DNA from: Flavobacterium psychroterrae | Lineage (GTDB): Bacteria > Bacteroidota > Bacteroidia > Flavobacteriales > Flavobacteriaceae | Direction: 5' to 3' | DNA: 41,873 bases | Assembly (NCBI RefSeq): GCF_018380615.1 | Contig: NZ_JAGYVZ010000034.1 | Location: forward strand, 1 to 41,873 | In this document: one piece after another, positions 7,828 to 16,091 of the stretch | How positions within the stretch are numbered: position 1 is the stretch's first letter | Layout of the letters: every line of letters starts with the position of its first letter | Notes under the pieces: model-generated | Told to the model about the DNA's origin: nothing | The model's input: only the letters and a program-made list of their open reading frames with translations | Databases searched by the model: none | Program-made: the position numbers and the translations under genes

Positions 7828-7957
7828 ACAACGTTGTGACACTACAGCGGCTTTGGAATTAAATCAACCCATCTTTTCCGATTTACCAATCATTCAAAAT
7901 ACAAATCCAACTTCTATATTAAGCCAATTGCCAAAATATGCTGTAGTAACTGTTATG
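7828..7957. repeat. AACGTT repeat element, copy 1, with terminal inverted arms
   Basis: It begins ACAACGTTGTGACACTACAGC at the left (7828-7848) and ends with GCTGTAGT plus AACTGTTATG at 7940-7957; ACTACAGC and GCTGTAGT are exact complements. The left half aligns with a second copy at 8772. The plus strand is open through the element (TTAALELNQPIFSDLPI), as though the repeat retains a peptide-coding remnant. Confidence 0.5.
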
Positions 7958-7969
7958 AATTGCAATTTA

Positions 7970-8761
7970 TTATGGTTCGTCACATTCTGTCTTAACGTCG
8001 ATAAATAATCTATTAAACTCCCTTTCTAATGTTCCGTCATTATTTACCCTTTTTATTTTACTATTGCCACAATTCCACCAACCATATGTCATCAATTCAA
8101 TTTTCGCATAAATCAATCTATCTTTTGAATAGTATTTTTCGTGAAATCTTTCCATAAATTTTTCGGGAGAACCATTTTTACTTTTTTCCTGTTCAATTAA
8201 TTTATACCAAGATTTTAAAAGTTGGATTGTATCGTTACCTGACAAAACGTTAGCATATTCAGAACAATATTCTGTATATTTATTATTCAACAAAACTAAC
8301 GGATTTGAATATGCTTCAATAGTAATTTTTCGTAATTGATATTCATCTTCTAATTCTTGTAATTTTTCTGCTTTTATTTTGTTCCAAAATGAAGTAGCTA
8401 CTATTTTTCTATTATATAAAGATTTTTTCTCCATATATTCAGACATCAATTTGTAAATATTCAATTTTTCAATATCCTCTACATAGTGAGCGTTAGAATT
8501 AGTTTCTAAAGCTATACCCGAAAAAGTAAACCACAAATCATAAGTGTTTTTTAACTCTTCTTCTGAATACTTTTTAGGATTATACGTTCCTATATTTTCG
8601 CACAGATCTGTTGTCCATTTAAAAACAGCTGTGGTATTACTATTTACAGTTATGGTATCACTCTTTTTAAATGAAACTATTTTGTTTTCAGCATTTTTTT
8701 CCTTGTCTACGCAACACAAAACAAAAAATGAAATTATTATTATTAGAGTAATTTTTCTCAT
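7970..8761 (-). CDS. Lipoprotein of unknown function
   Basis: A 263-residue protein with a short N-terminal hydrophobic segment and the likely lipobox FFVLC (Cys16 or Cys17), so a lipid-anchored envelope protein. The mature part is predicted to be largely helical and is rich in Glu, Lys and Tyr. Four Cys residues are scattered in the mature chain, with two Trp in the GWWNCGNSKIKR segment near the C-terminus. No enzyme motif is seen. It is the upstream partner of the lipoprotein at 7038-7802 and shares with it an AACGTT repeat copy 5' of the start codon. The start ATG at 8759-8761 is set by the signal peptide. Confidence 0.6.
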   Translation of the reverse strand: MRKITLIIIISFFVLCCVDKEKNAENKIVSFKKSDTITVNSNTTAVFKWTTDLCENIGTYNPKKYSEEELKNTYDLWFTFSGIALETNSNAHYVEDIEKLNIYKLMSEYMEKKSLYNRKIVATSFWNKIKAEKLQELEDEYQLRKITIEAYSNPLVLLNNKYTEYCSEYANVLSGNDTIQLLKSWYKLIEQEKSKNGSPEKFMERFHEKYYSKDRLIYAKIELMTYGWWNCGNSKIKRVNNDGTLEREFNRLFIDVKTECDEP

Positions 8762-8771
8762 ATTATATCAC

Positions 8772-8850
8772 ACAACGTTCTGGGACTACAGCAGATCTTG
8801 GACTAAATTATGTTTATTCTTCGAATTTGCCAAATCTTACTGAAAGTTAA
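8772..8850. repeat. AACGTT repeat element, copy 2 (left part)
   Basis: ACAACGTTCTGGGACTACAGC at 8772-8792 matches the start of copy 1 (7828) at most positions. The next 45 bases also align with it (TCTTGGACTAAATT..., TTCTTCGAATTTGCCAAATC). The matching right arm is not clearly preserved. Confidence 0.45.
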
Positions 8851-8988
8851 ACCACTCCTATACAAAACCTCACAGCTTTTGTAGATCACAATAAAATGAA
8901 AATATCTCAGAATCTCCGACTTTAAAACCCAGTTGAAGAGAAAAGTATAGAAATAAATAATAAAAGTCATTTTAATCGAAATCTCTTC

Positions 8989-8996
8989 TACTTTTG
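8989..8996 (+). promoter_or_regulatory. Candidate -7 promoter element of truC (TACTTTTG)
   Basis: Matches TAnnTTTG exactly and ends four bases before the truC ATG, so the mRNA would have almost no leader. At the expected -33 distance there is only a T-rich sequence. Confidence 0.5.
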
Positions 8997-9000
8997 CCAA

Positions 9001-9696
9001 ATGTTAGAAATTCTTTACCAGGACGAATATATTGTAGCCATTAATAAACCAAGCGGACTGTTGGTTCACAAATCATTTTATGCGCGCGATGCAAAAGTGT
9101 ATGCTATTCAGGAATTGAGAAATCAAATAGGGCAACACGTTTATCCTATTCATCGGTTAGACCGCAAAACATCTGGTGTCTTGTTATTTGCGTTGGATAA
9201 GGAAGTTTTGAAAATTATGAATGAGCGTTTTGCCACACGCGAAGTCGAAAAAAAATATTTAGCAATTTTACGTGGCTGGTCACCCGAAGAACTAACAATT
9301 GATTATGATTTAACCAATGATGATGACATTACACAAAATGCAATAACCTACTTTCATCGTTTGCAAAATGCCGAAGTTGAGTTAGAATTTAACAATAAAC
9401 CAACGTCACGATATTGTTTGGTAGAAGCAATTCCTGAAACTGGACGTATGCATCAATTACGAAAACATTTCAAACATATTTTTCATCCCATTTTAGGAAG
9501 TCGTCCACATGGTTGTAACAAACAAAATAAATTGTGGTTGGAGAATTACGACCTCAAAGGAATGATGCTTCACGCACATCAGTTAATTTTTGATCATCCA
9601 ATAAAAAATGAACAAATAATCCTGAATGCAAAGATTAATGAAGAGTTTAGCAGAGTTGGTACTATTCTTAATCTGGATTTGAGTAAGTATCAATAG
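9001..9696 (+). CDS. truC: tRNA pseudouridine(65) synthase
   Basis: Isomerises uridine 65 in the T-arm region of certain tRNAs to pseudouridine. This is an RluA-family enzyme of 231 residues, the size usual for TruC. The catalytic motif HRLDRKTSG is at residues 51-59 with the nucleophile Asp54; an N-terminal INKPSGLLVH strand (residues 14-23) and the later GRMHQLRKHFKHIFHPILG motif are both typical. The last motif, with its phenylalanine-histidine-proline block, favours TruC over RluA, RluC or RluD. There is no S4 domain. The gene stands alone, with a near-leaderless promoter upstream. A tRNA gene follows about 420 bases downstream but is not obviously linked. Confidence 0.87.
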   Translation: MLEILYQDEYIVAINKPSGLLVHKSFYARDAKVYAIQELRNQIGQHVYPIHRLDRKTSGVLLFALDKEVLKIMNERFATREVEKKYLAILRGWSPEELTIDYDLTNDDDITQNAITYFHRLQNAEVELEFNNKPTSRYCLVEAIPETGRMHQLRKHFKHIFHPILGSRPHGCNKQNKLWLENYDLKGMMLHAHQLIFDHPIKNEQIILNAKINEEFSRVGTILNLDLSKYQ

Positions 9697-10069
9697 AATA
9701 ATAAAGGAGTTAAGTAAGATGTTTGATAACTGGTATCAAAAATAAAGGCTTTATGTTTCTTTCTTGAAGTATCAACATTAAAATACTTTGTTTTTTTCAT
9801 GCAAAAAAATCTCAAAATAATTAAAATCCTTATTTAAAAGAACAAAAAACAACAGCAAAAACATAAGAATATTCTCTTAAAACAAATAACGCCCAAAATA
9901 ATTTTTCCAAATAATAGATAGATAAAATCTTCATCACGGTTTTCCTATCCAAAAACAACCATTTATTAATCAAATAAATACATCTTAATTAACCCAATTT
10001 ATTCAGTATCGATAGTTTCAAAATTTAATAATTTAAGAAATAACTACTGAAAAGTTTTTTCAAATTTTA
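9697..10069. other. AT-rich intergenic region, nothing recognised
   Basis: No credible frame, RNA gene or strong hairpin is visible between truC and the tRNA-Glu promoter. Confidence 0.6.
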
Positions 10070-10100
10070 TTTGTGTGTTTAAAAATTATTTGCATTTTTG
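10070..10100 (+). promoter_or_regulatory. tRNA-Glu promoter
   Basis: TTTG at 10070-10073, a spacer of exactly 19 bases, then CATTTTTG at 10093-10100, one base off the TAnnTTTG consensus. The following bases (CACCCG) are identical to those after the tRNA-fMet promoter. Confidence 0.7.
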
Positions 10101-10118
10101 CACCCGCATTAGAAAAAT

Positions 10119-10190
10119 GGCCCGTTCGTCTATCGGTTAGGACGCATGGTTTTCATCCATGTAAGAGCGGTTCGATTCCGCTACGGGCTA
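10119..10190 (+). tRNA. tRNA-Glu (anticodon TTC)
   Basis: A 72-base cloverleaf. The acceptor GGCCCGT pairs with ACGGGCT and is followed by discriminator A. The anticodon stem CATGG/CCATG encloses TTTTCAT, giving anticodon TTC. The T-stem GCGGT/CGCTA-type arm has loop TTCGATT (5'-end stem pairs imperfect as usual in tRNA-Glu). The CCA end is not encoded. A family A terminator follows directly. Confidence 0.95.
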
Positions 10191-10195
10191 CTAAG

Positions 10196-10225
10196 AAGCT
10201 TCAGAGAAATCTGAAGCTTTTTTTT
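10196..10225 (+). terminator. Intrinsic terminator with GAAA tetraloop (family A, copy 2), tRNA-Glu
   Basis: AGCTTCAGA (10197-10205), GAAA, TCTGAAGCT (10210-10218) and eight T. All pairs are Watson-Crick, making this the best-paired member of the family. Confidence 0.9.
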
Positions 10226-10632
10226 ATGGAAATAATCCACGAAAGATACTTAAGACGCTTTTTATAGATATTACAATTTCGATTGACTTAAAAATCACCT
10301 GAAAAAGAAAGATATTTCTACTGTTTTAGACAGGAATATTTCTTAAAGCAAATGACGCCATTCCTTATTTTTTGACAAATCACTTCTTAAAAACACTCAA
10401 TTTCAACACCTTATAAACACAAAATCATATAGAATTAACTCTCAAACATTAACGAATAATTAAATCGTATGTTTTTCTTAATAACTGCGTTTATCTTAGT
10501 AAATGTTTTTATAAATTTGCGATCTCATATTAAAAGGCATTGTTTTGAATTCAAAATTGTGACTTTCATATAAATAACCCAAAAGCTTAAAAGTTTTTTT
10601 TCAAAATTATATTATAACAATAATTAAATACC
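10226..10632. other. AT-rich intergenic region upstream of the ASKHA gene
   Basis: It contains no credible gene. A 14-bp palindrome TTTTGAATTCAAAA lies near 10543-10556. No consensus promoter is evident immediately before the ATG at 10633. Confidence 0.5.
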
Positions 10633-11727
10633 ATGTTTAAGAAAAACAAAAACCAAATTCTATTTTTCATTCTTTTAAATTTATTTTTTTCGATCAATTC
10701 ATTTTCCCAAAAAAATCTTTATGCGGGAATTGAAATTGGACGCAGAGCTATAAAAACTTCAATTCTGGAGATCAGCAATATCAAGAAAGCTGATTATAAA
10801 ATTCTTTACTTCTCAAATGAGAGAATTAGTCTTGCCGATCATATTGCAGCTTCAGGAGAGGTTCCTCAAGACGATGTTAACAAAACAAGCAATATAATTG
10901 TAGATCAATTGAAGAAAATAAGAGAGGAATTTAAAGTTCCTGAAGCAAATATTTTTATAGTTGCTGCACCTGTTTTCTCTTCTGCGCGTAACATTGATGC
11001 TTTGAAAAATAAAATTACTACGCTAACTAATAAAAGCGTTGATGTAATTAACGTTGACGAAGAAGCTAAAATGTTAGTGAAAGGTGCAATACCTCCTGTT
11101 GATTATTCTAACGCTCTTTTACTTGATATTGGCGCTCAAACCTCAAAAGGCGGATATATTGATGAACTTGAAGACAATAAATTAGAGTTTATACCTATTG
11201 AACTTGATTTTGGAACTATGACAGTTACTGATGCAGTGAAAAAAACCGTTGTAAATCAAAGCCAGGTAAATGATATGTCAACTTATCAGGAAAAATCTTT
11301 TGATTTTAATATTGTGCTGCGCAAGAAGATCAAACAAATGCTTGACGCGAATCCTCTTATCTTAAAAAAGGAAAAAATCTATTTATCCGGAGGTGCAGTT
11401 TGGGGATTTTCGACTTTATATTTTAATGAAAACGTTAAAGATCATTATATTTCTTTCACCTTAGAAGATGTTATCAATTACGATGCAGTCCTAAAAAACA
11501 ACTTCACAAAATATAGCAACGTTGCTAAAACCGATAAAGAAGTAGCGAGAGTTTTAAGTACATATGACCAGAAATACCTGATTTCGGCAAATAACATTCT
11601 GCTTAACTTATTGGAAGGTATTCCAAATATAGAGACAAAGAAAATTTACTTTGTTAAGGACGGGCAAGTAACGTGGCTTATGTCGCACATTGCAGATCGT
11701 TCTAAAAAAGTAAATACTAATTTTTAA
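10633..11727 (+). CDS. Exported ASKHA-fold protein related to Ppx/GppA phosphatases
   Basis: A 364-residue protein with an N-terminal signal peptide (about residues 1-26: KNKNQ, then a long hydrophobic core, ending SINSFSQ). The mature part carries the three signature segments of the actin/Hsp70/Ppx superfold: AGIEIGRRAIKTSILEI (phosphate-1 type, with Glu where Asp is usual), LLLDIGAQTSKGGYI (phosphate-2 type) and IYLSGGAVWGF (adenosine/glycine type). Cytosolic Ppx/GppA enzymes hydrolyse polyphosphate or pppGpp; an exported version should have another substrate because ATP and pppGpp are absent outside the inner membrane. The gene stands alone, with a strong terminator 26 bases downstream. 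Phosphatase activity is inferred from family only. Confidence 0.6.
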   Translation: MFKKNKNQILFFILLNLFFSINSFSQKNLYAGIEIGRRAIKTSILEISNIKKADYKILYFSNERISLADHIAASGEVPQDDVNKTSNIIVDQLKKIREEFKVPEANIFIVAAPVFSSARNIDALKNKITTLTNKSVDVINVDEEAKMLVKGAIPPVDYSNALLLDIGAQTSKGGYIDELEDNKLEFIPIELDFGTMTVTDAVKKTVVNQSQVNDMSTYQEKSFDFNIVLRKKIKQMLDANPLILKKEKIYLSGGAVWGFSTLYFNENVKDHYISFTLEDVINYDAVLKNNFTKYSNVAKTDKEVARVLSTYDQKYLISANNILLNLLEGIPNIETKKIYFVKDGQVTWLMSHIADRSKKVNTNF

Positions 11728-11750
11728 GTATTTGCTGCAACATAAAACAA

Positions 11751-11780
11751 AAAGCTTCAGAGAAATCTGGAGCTTTTTTT
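11751..11780 (+). terminator. Intrinsic terminator with GAAA tetraloop (family A, copy 3)
   Basis: AGCTTCAGA (11753-11761), GAAA, TCTGGAGCT (11766-11774) and a T-run, directly after the ASKHA gene. ACAAAAAGCTTC before it is identical to the copy at 6855. Confidence 0.88.
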
Positions 11781-11824
11781 GGTTTAGAATAATTTCATCC
11801 CCTCGCGAAATAAAAAGTACAGAA

Positions 11825-12163
11825 TTACTCCGTAACAATAAGAGAATCAATATTTAGAATTTGATTAATTTCACCCAAAAGTTCAAGTTCATCAAGAGGA
11901 AACATTTCCAATACCATCTCTAAAATAAGAGAAACATTTATAGGGTTTTTGTTTGTACTTGATCTTATGTGCGCTTCATTATCAAGCGAAAAAATACACA
12001 TTTTAAGCAAATTGCTAATTACACAGCCAAGTTCATAATAATTGACCGCCATAATTTGCGCCTTATAATCATCTGATTTATCATTATCCGATTTTAAAGT
12101 ATTGAAATATGGAGCGATTAATTTTCTAATATTCTCTAACTTTTTAGTTTCATTTATTTCCAT
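11825..12163 (-). CDS. Hypothetical small cytoplasmic protein
   Basis: A 112-residue acidic, helix-rich protein without a signal peptide. Its second half (INVSLILEMVLEMFPLDELELLGEINQILN) is amphipathic with regularly spaced leucines and could form a helical bundle or a dimer. No family is recognised. It is convergent with the ASKHA gene, separated only by the family A terminator, and is likely transcribed from its own promoter in the region after 12170. Confidence 0.5.
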   Translation of the reverse strand: MEINETKKLENIRKLIAPYFNTLKSDNDKSDDYKAQIMAVNYYELGCVISNLLKMCIFSLDNEAHIRSSTNKNPINVSLILEMVLEMFPLDELELLGEINQILNIDSLIVTE

Positions 12164-12353
12164 AATAATTTATCTTTTATGAGAATTCAAAGTTTGTTCT
12201 ATATTTGTAATAATCGGTTATCTTATATGATAACTAGCAAAAAAGATATACTTAGACTAGAAGATCTTTTAAAATAGCGAAATTTAAAATAGATTTTCAA
12301 ATAAAACCAAGATAGCACGAATCAGTCATTAAGTATTTAAAACATCTAACAAT
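12164..12353. other. Intergenic region, nothing firm
   Basis: A near-palindrome GTTATCTTATATGATAAC (about 12216-12233) is the only notable structure. It may be an operator for the divergent or neighbouring gene, but this is weak. Confidence 0.3.
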
Positions 12354-12429
12354 AGGGCTGAAAGCTAAAAAGAATTAGCGTAGTACATCGCACTACGAAT
12401 TAAATTCAACGTTATATCGCCCTGAAAGG
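12354..12429. repeat. REP-like dispersed repeat with hairpin
   Basis: GGGCTGAAAG near the left end and GCCCTGAAAGG at the right end flank a hairpin CGTAGT-ACATCGC-ACTACG (12379-12397). I associate this layout with a dispersed intergenic repeat of Bacteroidetes, possibly mobilised by a REP-type transposase elsewhere in the genome. Confidence 0.45.
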
Positions 12430-12442
12430 AAAATCCAGAATT

Positions 12443-12739
12443 TTATTTTTTATATTTATAAATTCGATAGCCTTCTTTTTGATCGAATCCGTCTACATTA
12501 TAGCCTAATGCTAATATGTCATTTCCAATAATTGCCATATTGATTCCAACAGGGTCATTTAATTCATCAGAAATTAATAGCGTTTCCTTATTATTTTTAA
12601 AGTTTTCGCTAATATATTTTTTAGCATTTTCAATTGTTGTAATAGGTTCAGTAGCTTTTTGATTCATCATTTGCTCAGACTTATTTGAATTACAGGATAA
12701 AATCGTAAACGTTAAGAGAAATAATAATATTTTTTCCAT
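12443..12739 (-). CDS. Small lipoprotein, unknown function
   Basis: A 98-residue protein with a type II signal peptide (MEKILLFLLTFTILSC, lipobox ILSC, lipidated Cys16). The mature domain of about 80 residues begins with a Ser/Lys/Gln-rich tether and then has a compact alpha/beta core (ENAKKYISENF, ETLLISDELNDPVGINMAIIGNDILALGY). It starts six bases after the stop of the M20 peptidase gene on the same strand, so the two are almost certainly one transcript; it may assist or anchor that enzyme, but no family is recognised. Confidence 0.6.
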   Translation of the reverse strand: MEKILLFLLTFTILSCNSNKSEQMMNQKATEPITTIENAKKYISENFKNNKETLLISDELNDPVGINMAIIGNDILALGYNVDGFDQKEGYRIYKYKK

Positions 12740-12745
12740 TTTAGT

Positions 12746-14032
12746 TTATTTAAGTCTTTCTACAATTAAGGATGAAAAACTTTCTACTCCTGTTTTTATA
12801 CACGTTTCATCAACTTTAAAATTTGGAGCATGATTCATTGCAATAACTCCTTTTTCGATATTTGAACCTCCAAGAAAAAAGTAAACACCGGGAATTTTTT
12901 GTTGAAAATAGGCAAAATCATCATTAAAATAAGGAAACTGTCCATAATCTGTACCTACAAATTCTTTTCCATAAATGTTATCCAGTGTTTTTACCGCAAT
13001 TTCCGTCAATTTTTTGTCGTTCAAAATTGTTGGGTTTTCCTGCGTAAATGAAACCGAAATAAGTTGGTCTTTATAATTGGTTTCGACTATTTGTTTGATT
13101 TTAGGAATAATATTTTTTATGTTAGACAAATTCGTTTCATACAAATAAGCTTCCAGAACAAGTTCATTATTTTTAGAATATATTTTAAAATTCTGATCCA
13201 TAATCAAGTAATCCCTATAATCTGTATCAGGACTTGTAAGTCCCTTTTTTGGGTCATTCATATTTTGCACTTCCCACGGCTTTGTGCCGGCTATTGTGCG
13301 TGACATTGAATTGTATATATTTTTTGTGAGTTCGTTTGACTGTTCTTTCGTCAATTGATCTTTAAGCTTAATTTGAACTCTTTTTTGATACGCAAACATT
13401 TCATTTGGCTTTACCATTATTTGCCCAACCGGCAATGCTGTTATGTGCAATCCATAAATTTCGTCAGGCTGTATTTTTGAAAGTAAATTGTTAGCGATCA
13501 TCTTTTTTGCTCCAACAAAAGTTTCTTCTTCGGGCTGAAAAATAAAATATACCGTTCCGTTTAGCGATTTTTTATTTCTTGCCAGAACTTCGGCTATTCC
13601 CAGTCCTATTGCCATATGAATGTCGTGACCACAACCATGTTGAACATTTTTTACTTTCGATTTAAAATCAACCTCATCAGCAAAGTTATTTGGGAGCGCA
13701 TCCATCTCAGCTCGCCAAGCAATTTTTTTTCCTTTTTTTTCTCCTTTTAAAATCCCTACAACACCATAACCATAAATATTCGTTTCGACTTCAAGTCCTA
13801 AATCAAGTAAATATTTTTTTATATTTTGTTGTGTTTGGATTTCATTTCCTGCCAATTCAGGATTTTCATGAAAGTCTCTTCTAATTTTAACCAGCTTATC
13901 AAAAATATTATCTGTTTCGAGTTTTATAGATTCCTTAGTCAATATCGCTTTTGGCTTTTGCTGACAAATAGCGTTTTCTGAGCACGCAATAAGTAATGTA
14001 AACGATAAGGATAACAAAAATTGTATTTTCAT
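12746..14032 (-). CDS. M20D-family metallopeptidase/amidohydrolase, lipoprotein
   Basis: A predicted di-zinc amidohydrolase that cleaves N-acyl amino acids or short peptides in the periplasm or at the surface. The signal peptide has lipobox LIAC (about residues 13-17). The M20D motifs appear in order: RRDFHENPELAGNE, WRAEMDALP, HGCGHDIHMA (Cys/His metal ligands), FQPEEE (catalytic Glu), GLHITALPVGQ and, near the C-terminus, MNHAPNFKVDE (ligand His). This order matches hippurate and indole-acetyl-amino-acid hydrolases. The 428-residue length is normal once the signal is counted. The central lid/dimerisation domain (about 215-330) is present. It is the first gene of a two-gene unit with the 98-residue lipoprotein. 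Confidence 0.85.
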   Translation of the reverse strand: MKIQFLLSLSFTLLIACSENAICQQKPKAILTKESIKLETDNIFDKLVKIRRDFHENPELAGNEIQTQQNIKKYLLDLGLEVETNIYGYGVVGILKGEKKGKKIAWRAEMDALPNNFADEVDFKSKVKNVQHGCGHDIHMAIGLGIAEVLARNKKSLNGTVYFIFQPEEETFVGAKKMIANNLLSKIQPDEIYGLHITALPVGQIMVKPNEMFAYQKRVQIKLKDQLTKEQSNELTKNIYNSMSRTIAGTKPWEVQNMNDPKKGLTSPDTDYRDYLIMDQNFKIYSKNNELVLEAYLYETNLSNIKNIIPKIKQIVETNYKDQLISVSFTQENPTILNDKKLTEIAVKTLDNIYGKEFVGTDYGQFPYFNDDFAYFQQKIPGVYFFLGGSNIEKGVIAMNHAPNFKVDETCIKTGVESFSSLIVERLK

Positions 14033-14168
14033 TTTTTGAATTTATTAAAATGTCGGAAAATATTATAAGTGGCTGGGAACCAAATTAACTTTATTTTTCG
14101 GTTTGACCAAATTCTAATAATTACAAACGATTTGTTTCTCGCATTTATCTAATCCTAAACAGAACAAA

Positions 14169-14205
14169 AAAATGCGCAAAGATCAAAAAGACCTTTCCGC
14201 ATTTT
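14169..14205 (-). terminator. Intrinsic terminator (family B, copy 1)
   Basis: AAAATGCG-C-AAAG pairs with CTTT-C-CGCATTTT across a ten-base loop. The T-run is on the minus strand, so it ends the delta-60-repeat gene. A sister copy lies at 16018. Confidence 0.75.
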
Positions 14206-14288
14206 AAAATATTTAACTCTTTTATATAGTCGTTATTATAATATTCAGGAAATAATCGACATTGATTAATCTGAATAAAATCTAATTT

Positions 14289-15863
14289 TTATTTCACAAT
14301 CTTTATTGTCTTAGCGACTTTTCCGTTTCCGTTTATTTTCAGAAAGTAAATTCCTTTTGATAAATTTTTACCTGATAAATCTAATTGTTCAGTAGTAGAT
14401 CCTTCGCTATAGTTTTTATTTTTAACTAAATTAGAAATTAAAACTCCTTTTACATCATATAAATCAACACTTAAAGTAGCTGATTCTTTTAATTGTAAAC
14501 TTAAAGTTGGAGAATCATTTACAGGATTTGGACTTATATTGATTTCATTTGCTGTTTTAGCAAAATCAATTGTTGATAATGCCAGTGCTGTATTATTTAT
14601 TCTGGTTAAAATAAAACCGCCTTTATTTCCAGCCATCACAATTTTATTATCTGGTTGAACAAGCATCGTTTCAAAATACTCATGTCCTGATCCAAAATTA
14701 ATTAAAAGATAACCTTTGTTACCAAACGAAGTATTTAAAACTCCACTCAAACTATAGGATTCTATGCCAAAATTATAATCGCTTGTTAATCCAACGCCAT
14801 AACCTACAAGTAAATTATTACTGTGATCGATCGTAATATCTGTTGCAAAACTGGCGATATTAGTACCAAAATCTTTAAGAATTTTACCTTTTACTCCAAA
14901 TGAATTATCTGCAACACCATTTGCATTATATTTTGATATAAAAGCAGAATATTTTACTCCGTCATAGGATGAACCGCCAATATAAATATCATTATTTTTT
15001 GAGATTACACATTTGTTCAATTGAGCAATTTGTCTAAAATCTTCTTCAATAAGTCCGGTTCCGTTTGGTCCAAAACTCTTTACAATTTCGCCATTAGTAT
15101 TATATCGTGCTACGACACAATCAAGTCCGAAATTATTTCTTCCTACGGCTATAACATCTTCATTACCTATAAATTTCATATCCAGTATTTCTCCTCTTGC
15201 AATATTAGGAGTAAATATAAATCCGTTCACGCCATATGTGAGATCTAAACTTCCGTTTGAGTTAAATCTGGCTAAGCCAAAAGTTGGAGATCCGGGATCA
15301 TCTACAGATTCAAATGCCCCGCCAACAACCATTTTACCATCTGCCTGAATTAATAATGCATTAACAAATTGTGAATATTCTAAAGTTTCAACTTTTATTC
15401 CATCAGTATCAAAGGTGGTATCTAAACTTCCGTTTTCGTTATATCTCACAATCATGATATCATAGCCTCTGTTTTGTGATACAGTATAACTACTGCCCGC
15501 AACCACAATTTTACCATCTGTTTGCAAAGTCACACTTTGACCATAAGAGCGAGTTTCCATTAAAGTGGTTACATATCCGCCAGTTCCAAATGTGGTATCT
15601 AAAGCTCCGTTTGGTAAATATCTGGCAAGTAAAAAAGAAGATCCATCTGTATTAGAATTGCTATTACCAATGACTATAATTTTTCCGTCTGATTGTAAAA
15701 CCGAATCATACGCCAGATTGTTTCCCGGAACTCCGCCGCCAAATGTTGTTACTTTACCGCCAGTCCCAAATGTTGTATCAAGTGTTCCTGCTTGGGAAAA
15801 TGCTGTATTTGAAAATAATAATGCAAGCACGAATGTGCCAAAAATGGGTAAAGTTCTTTTCAT
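14289..15863 (-). CDS. Delta-60-repeat protein secreted by the type IX system
   Basis: A 524-residue secreted protein. Residues 1-24 form a Sec signal peptide (TFVLALLFSNTAFSQ). The body consists of about seven delta-60 repeats with the typical pattern LQxDGKIxVxGxS...LARYNxNGSLDTTFGxxG, probably a beta-propeller-like fold. The last 80 residues form a type A C-terminal sorting domain: PNPVNDSPTLSLQL, LYDVKGVLISNL and LSKGIYFLKINGNGKVAKTIKIVK. This tail directs export across the outer membrane by the type IX system with attachment or release at the surface. Function beyond surface display or adhesion is unknown. The gene stands alone and is followed by a family B terminator. Confidence 0.85.
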   Translation of the reverse strand: MKRTLPIFGTFVLALLFSNTAFSQAGTLDTTFGTGGKVTTFGGGVPGNNLAYDSVLQSDGKIIVIGNSNSNTDGSSFLLARYLPNGALDTTFGTGGYVTTLMETRSYGQSVTLQTDGKIVVAGSSYTVSQNRGYDIMIVRYNENGSLDTTFDTDGIKVETLEYSQFVNALLIQADGKMVVGGAFESVDDPGSPTFGLARFNSNGSLDLTYGVNGFIFTPNIARGEILDMKFIGNEDVIAVGRNNFGLDCVVARYNTNGEIVKSFGPNGTGLIEEDFRQIAQLNKCVISKNNDIYIGGSSYDGVKYSAFISKYNANGVADNSFGVKGKILKDFGTNIASFATDITIDHSNNLLVGYGVGLTSDYNFGIESYSLSGVLNTSFGNKGYLLINFGSGHEYFETMLVQPDNKIVMAGNKGGFILTRINNTALALSTIDFAKTANEINISPNPVNDSPTLSLQLKESATLSVDLYDVKGVLISNLVKNKNYSEGSTTEQLDLSGKNLSKGIYFLKINGNGKVAKTIKIVK

Positions 15864-16017
15864 TCAATAGTTTTTTAAGGTTTAATTTTTAGGTAAAAAT
15901 TCGAAATATTGATTTTTTTCGATGCTAATTTAGTCCTATTATACTTATTATCCTAATTGATTTTGAAGCAAAAACGTTATAGATTTAGCATTCAATTTTA
16001 ACCTTTTTTCCATAAAA

Positions 16018-16084
16018 AAATGCGCAATAATCTAAAGACCTTTACGCATTTAAAAAAAAAACAATTAGCTCTTTGCAGAGCTAA
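16018..16084 (-). terminator. Double terminator after the glycosylasparaginase gene (includes family B, copy 2)
   Basis: On the minus strand the hairpin TTAGCTCT-GCAA-AGAGCTAA (16065-16084) is followed by a ten-base T-run, then by a second hairpin AAATGCG/CGCATTT (16018-16051) related to the one at 14169, with a further T-run. This marks the end of the mannosyl-glycan locus transcript. Confidence 0.8.
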
Positions 16085-16091
16085 CCAATAA

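Noticed and set aside
13064..13303. Plus-strand frames opposite the M20, GH92, SusC and other minus-strand genes
   Set aside because: They are antisense shadows of well-supported genes without own signals or motifs.
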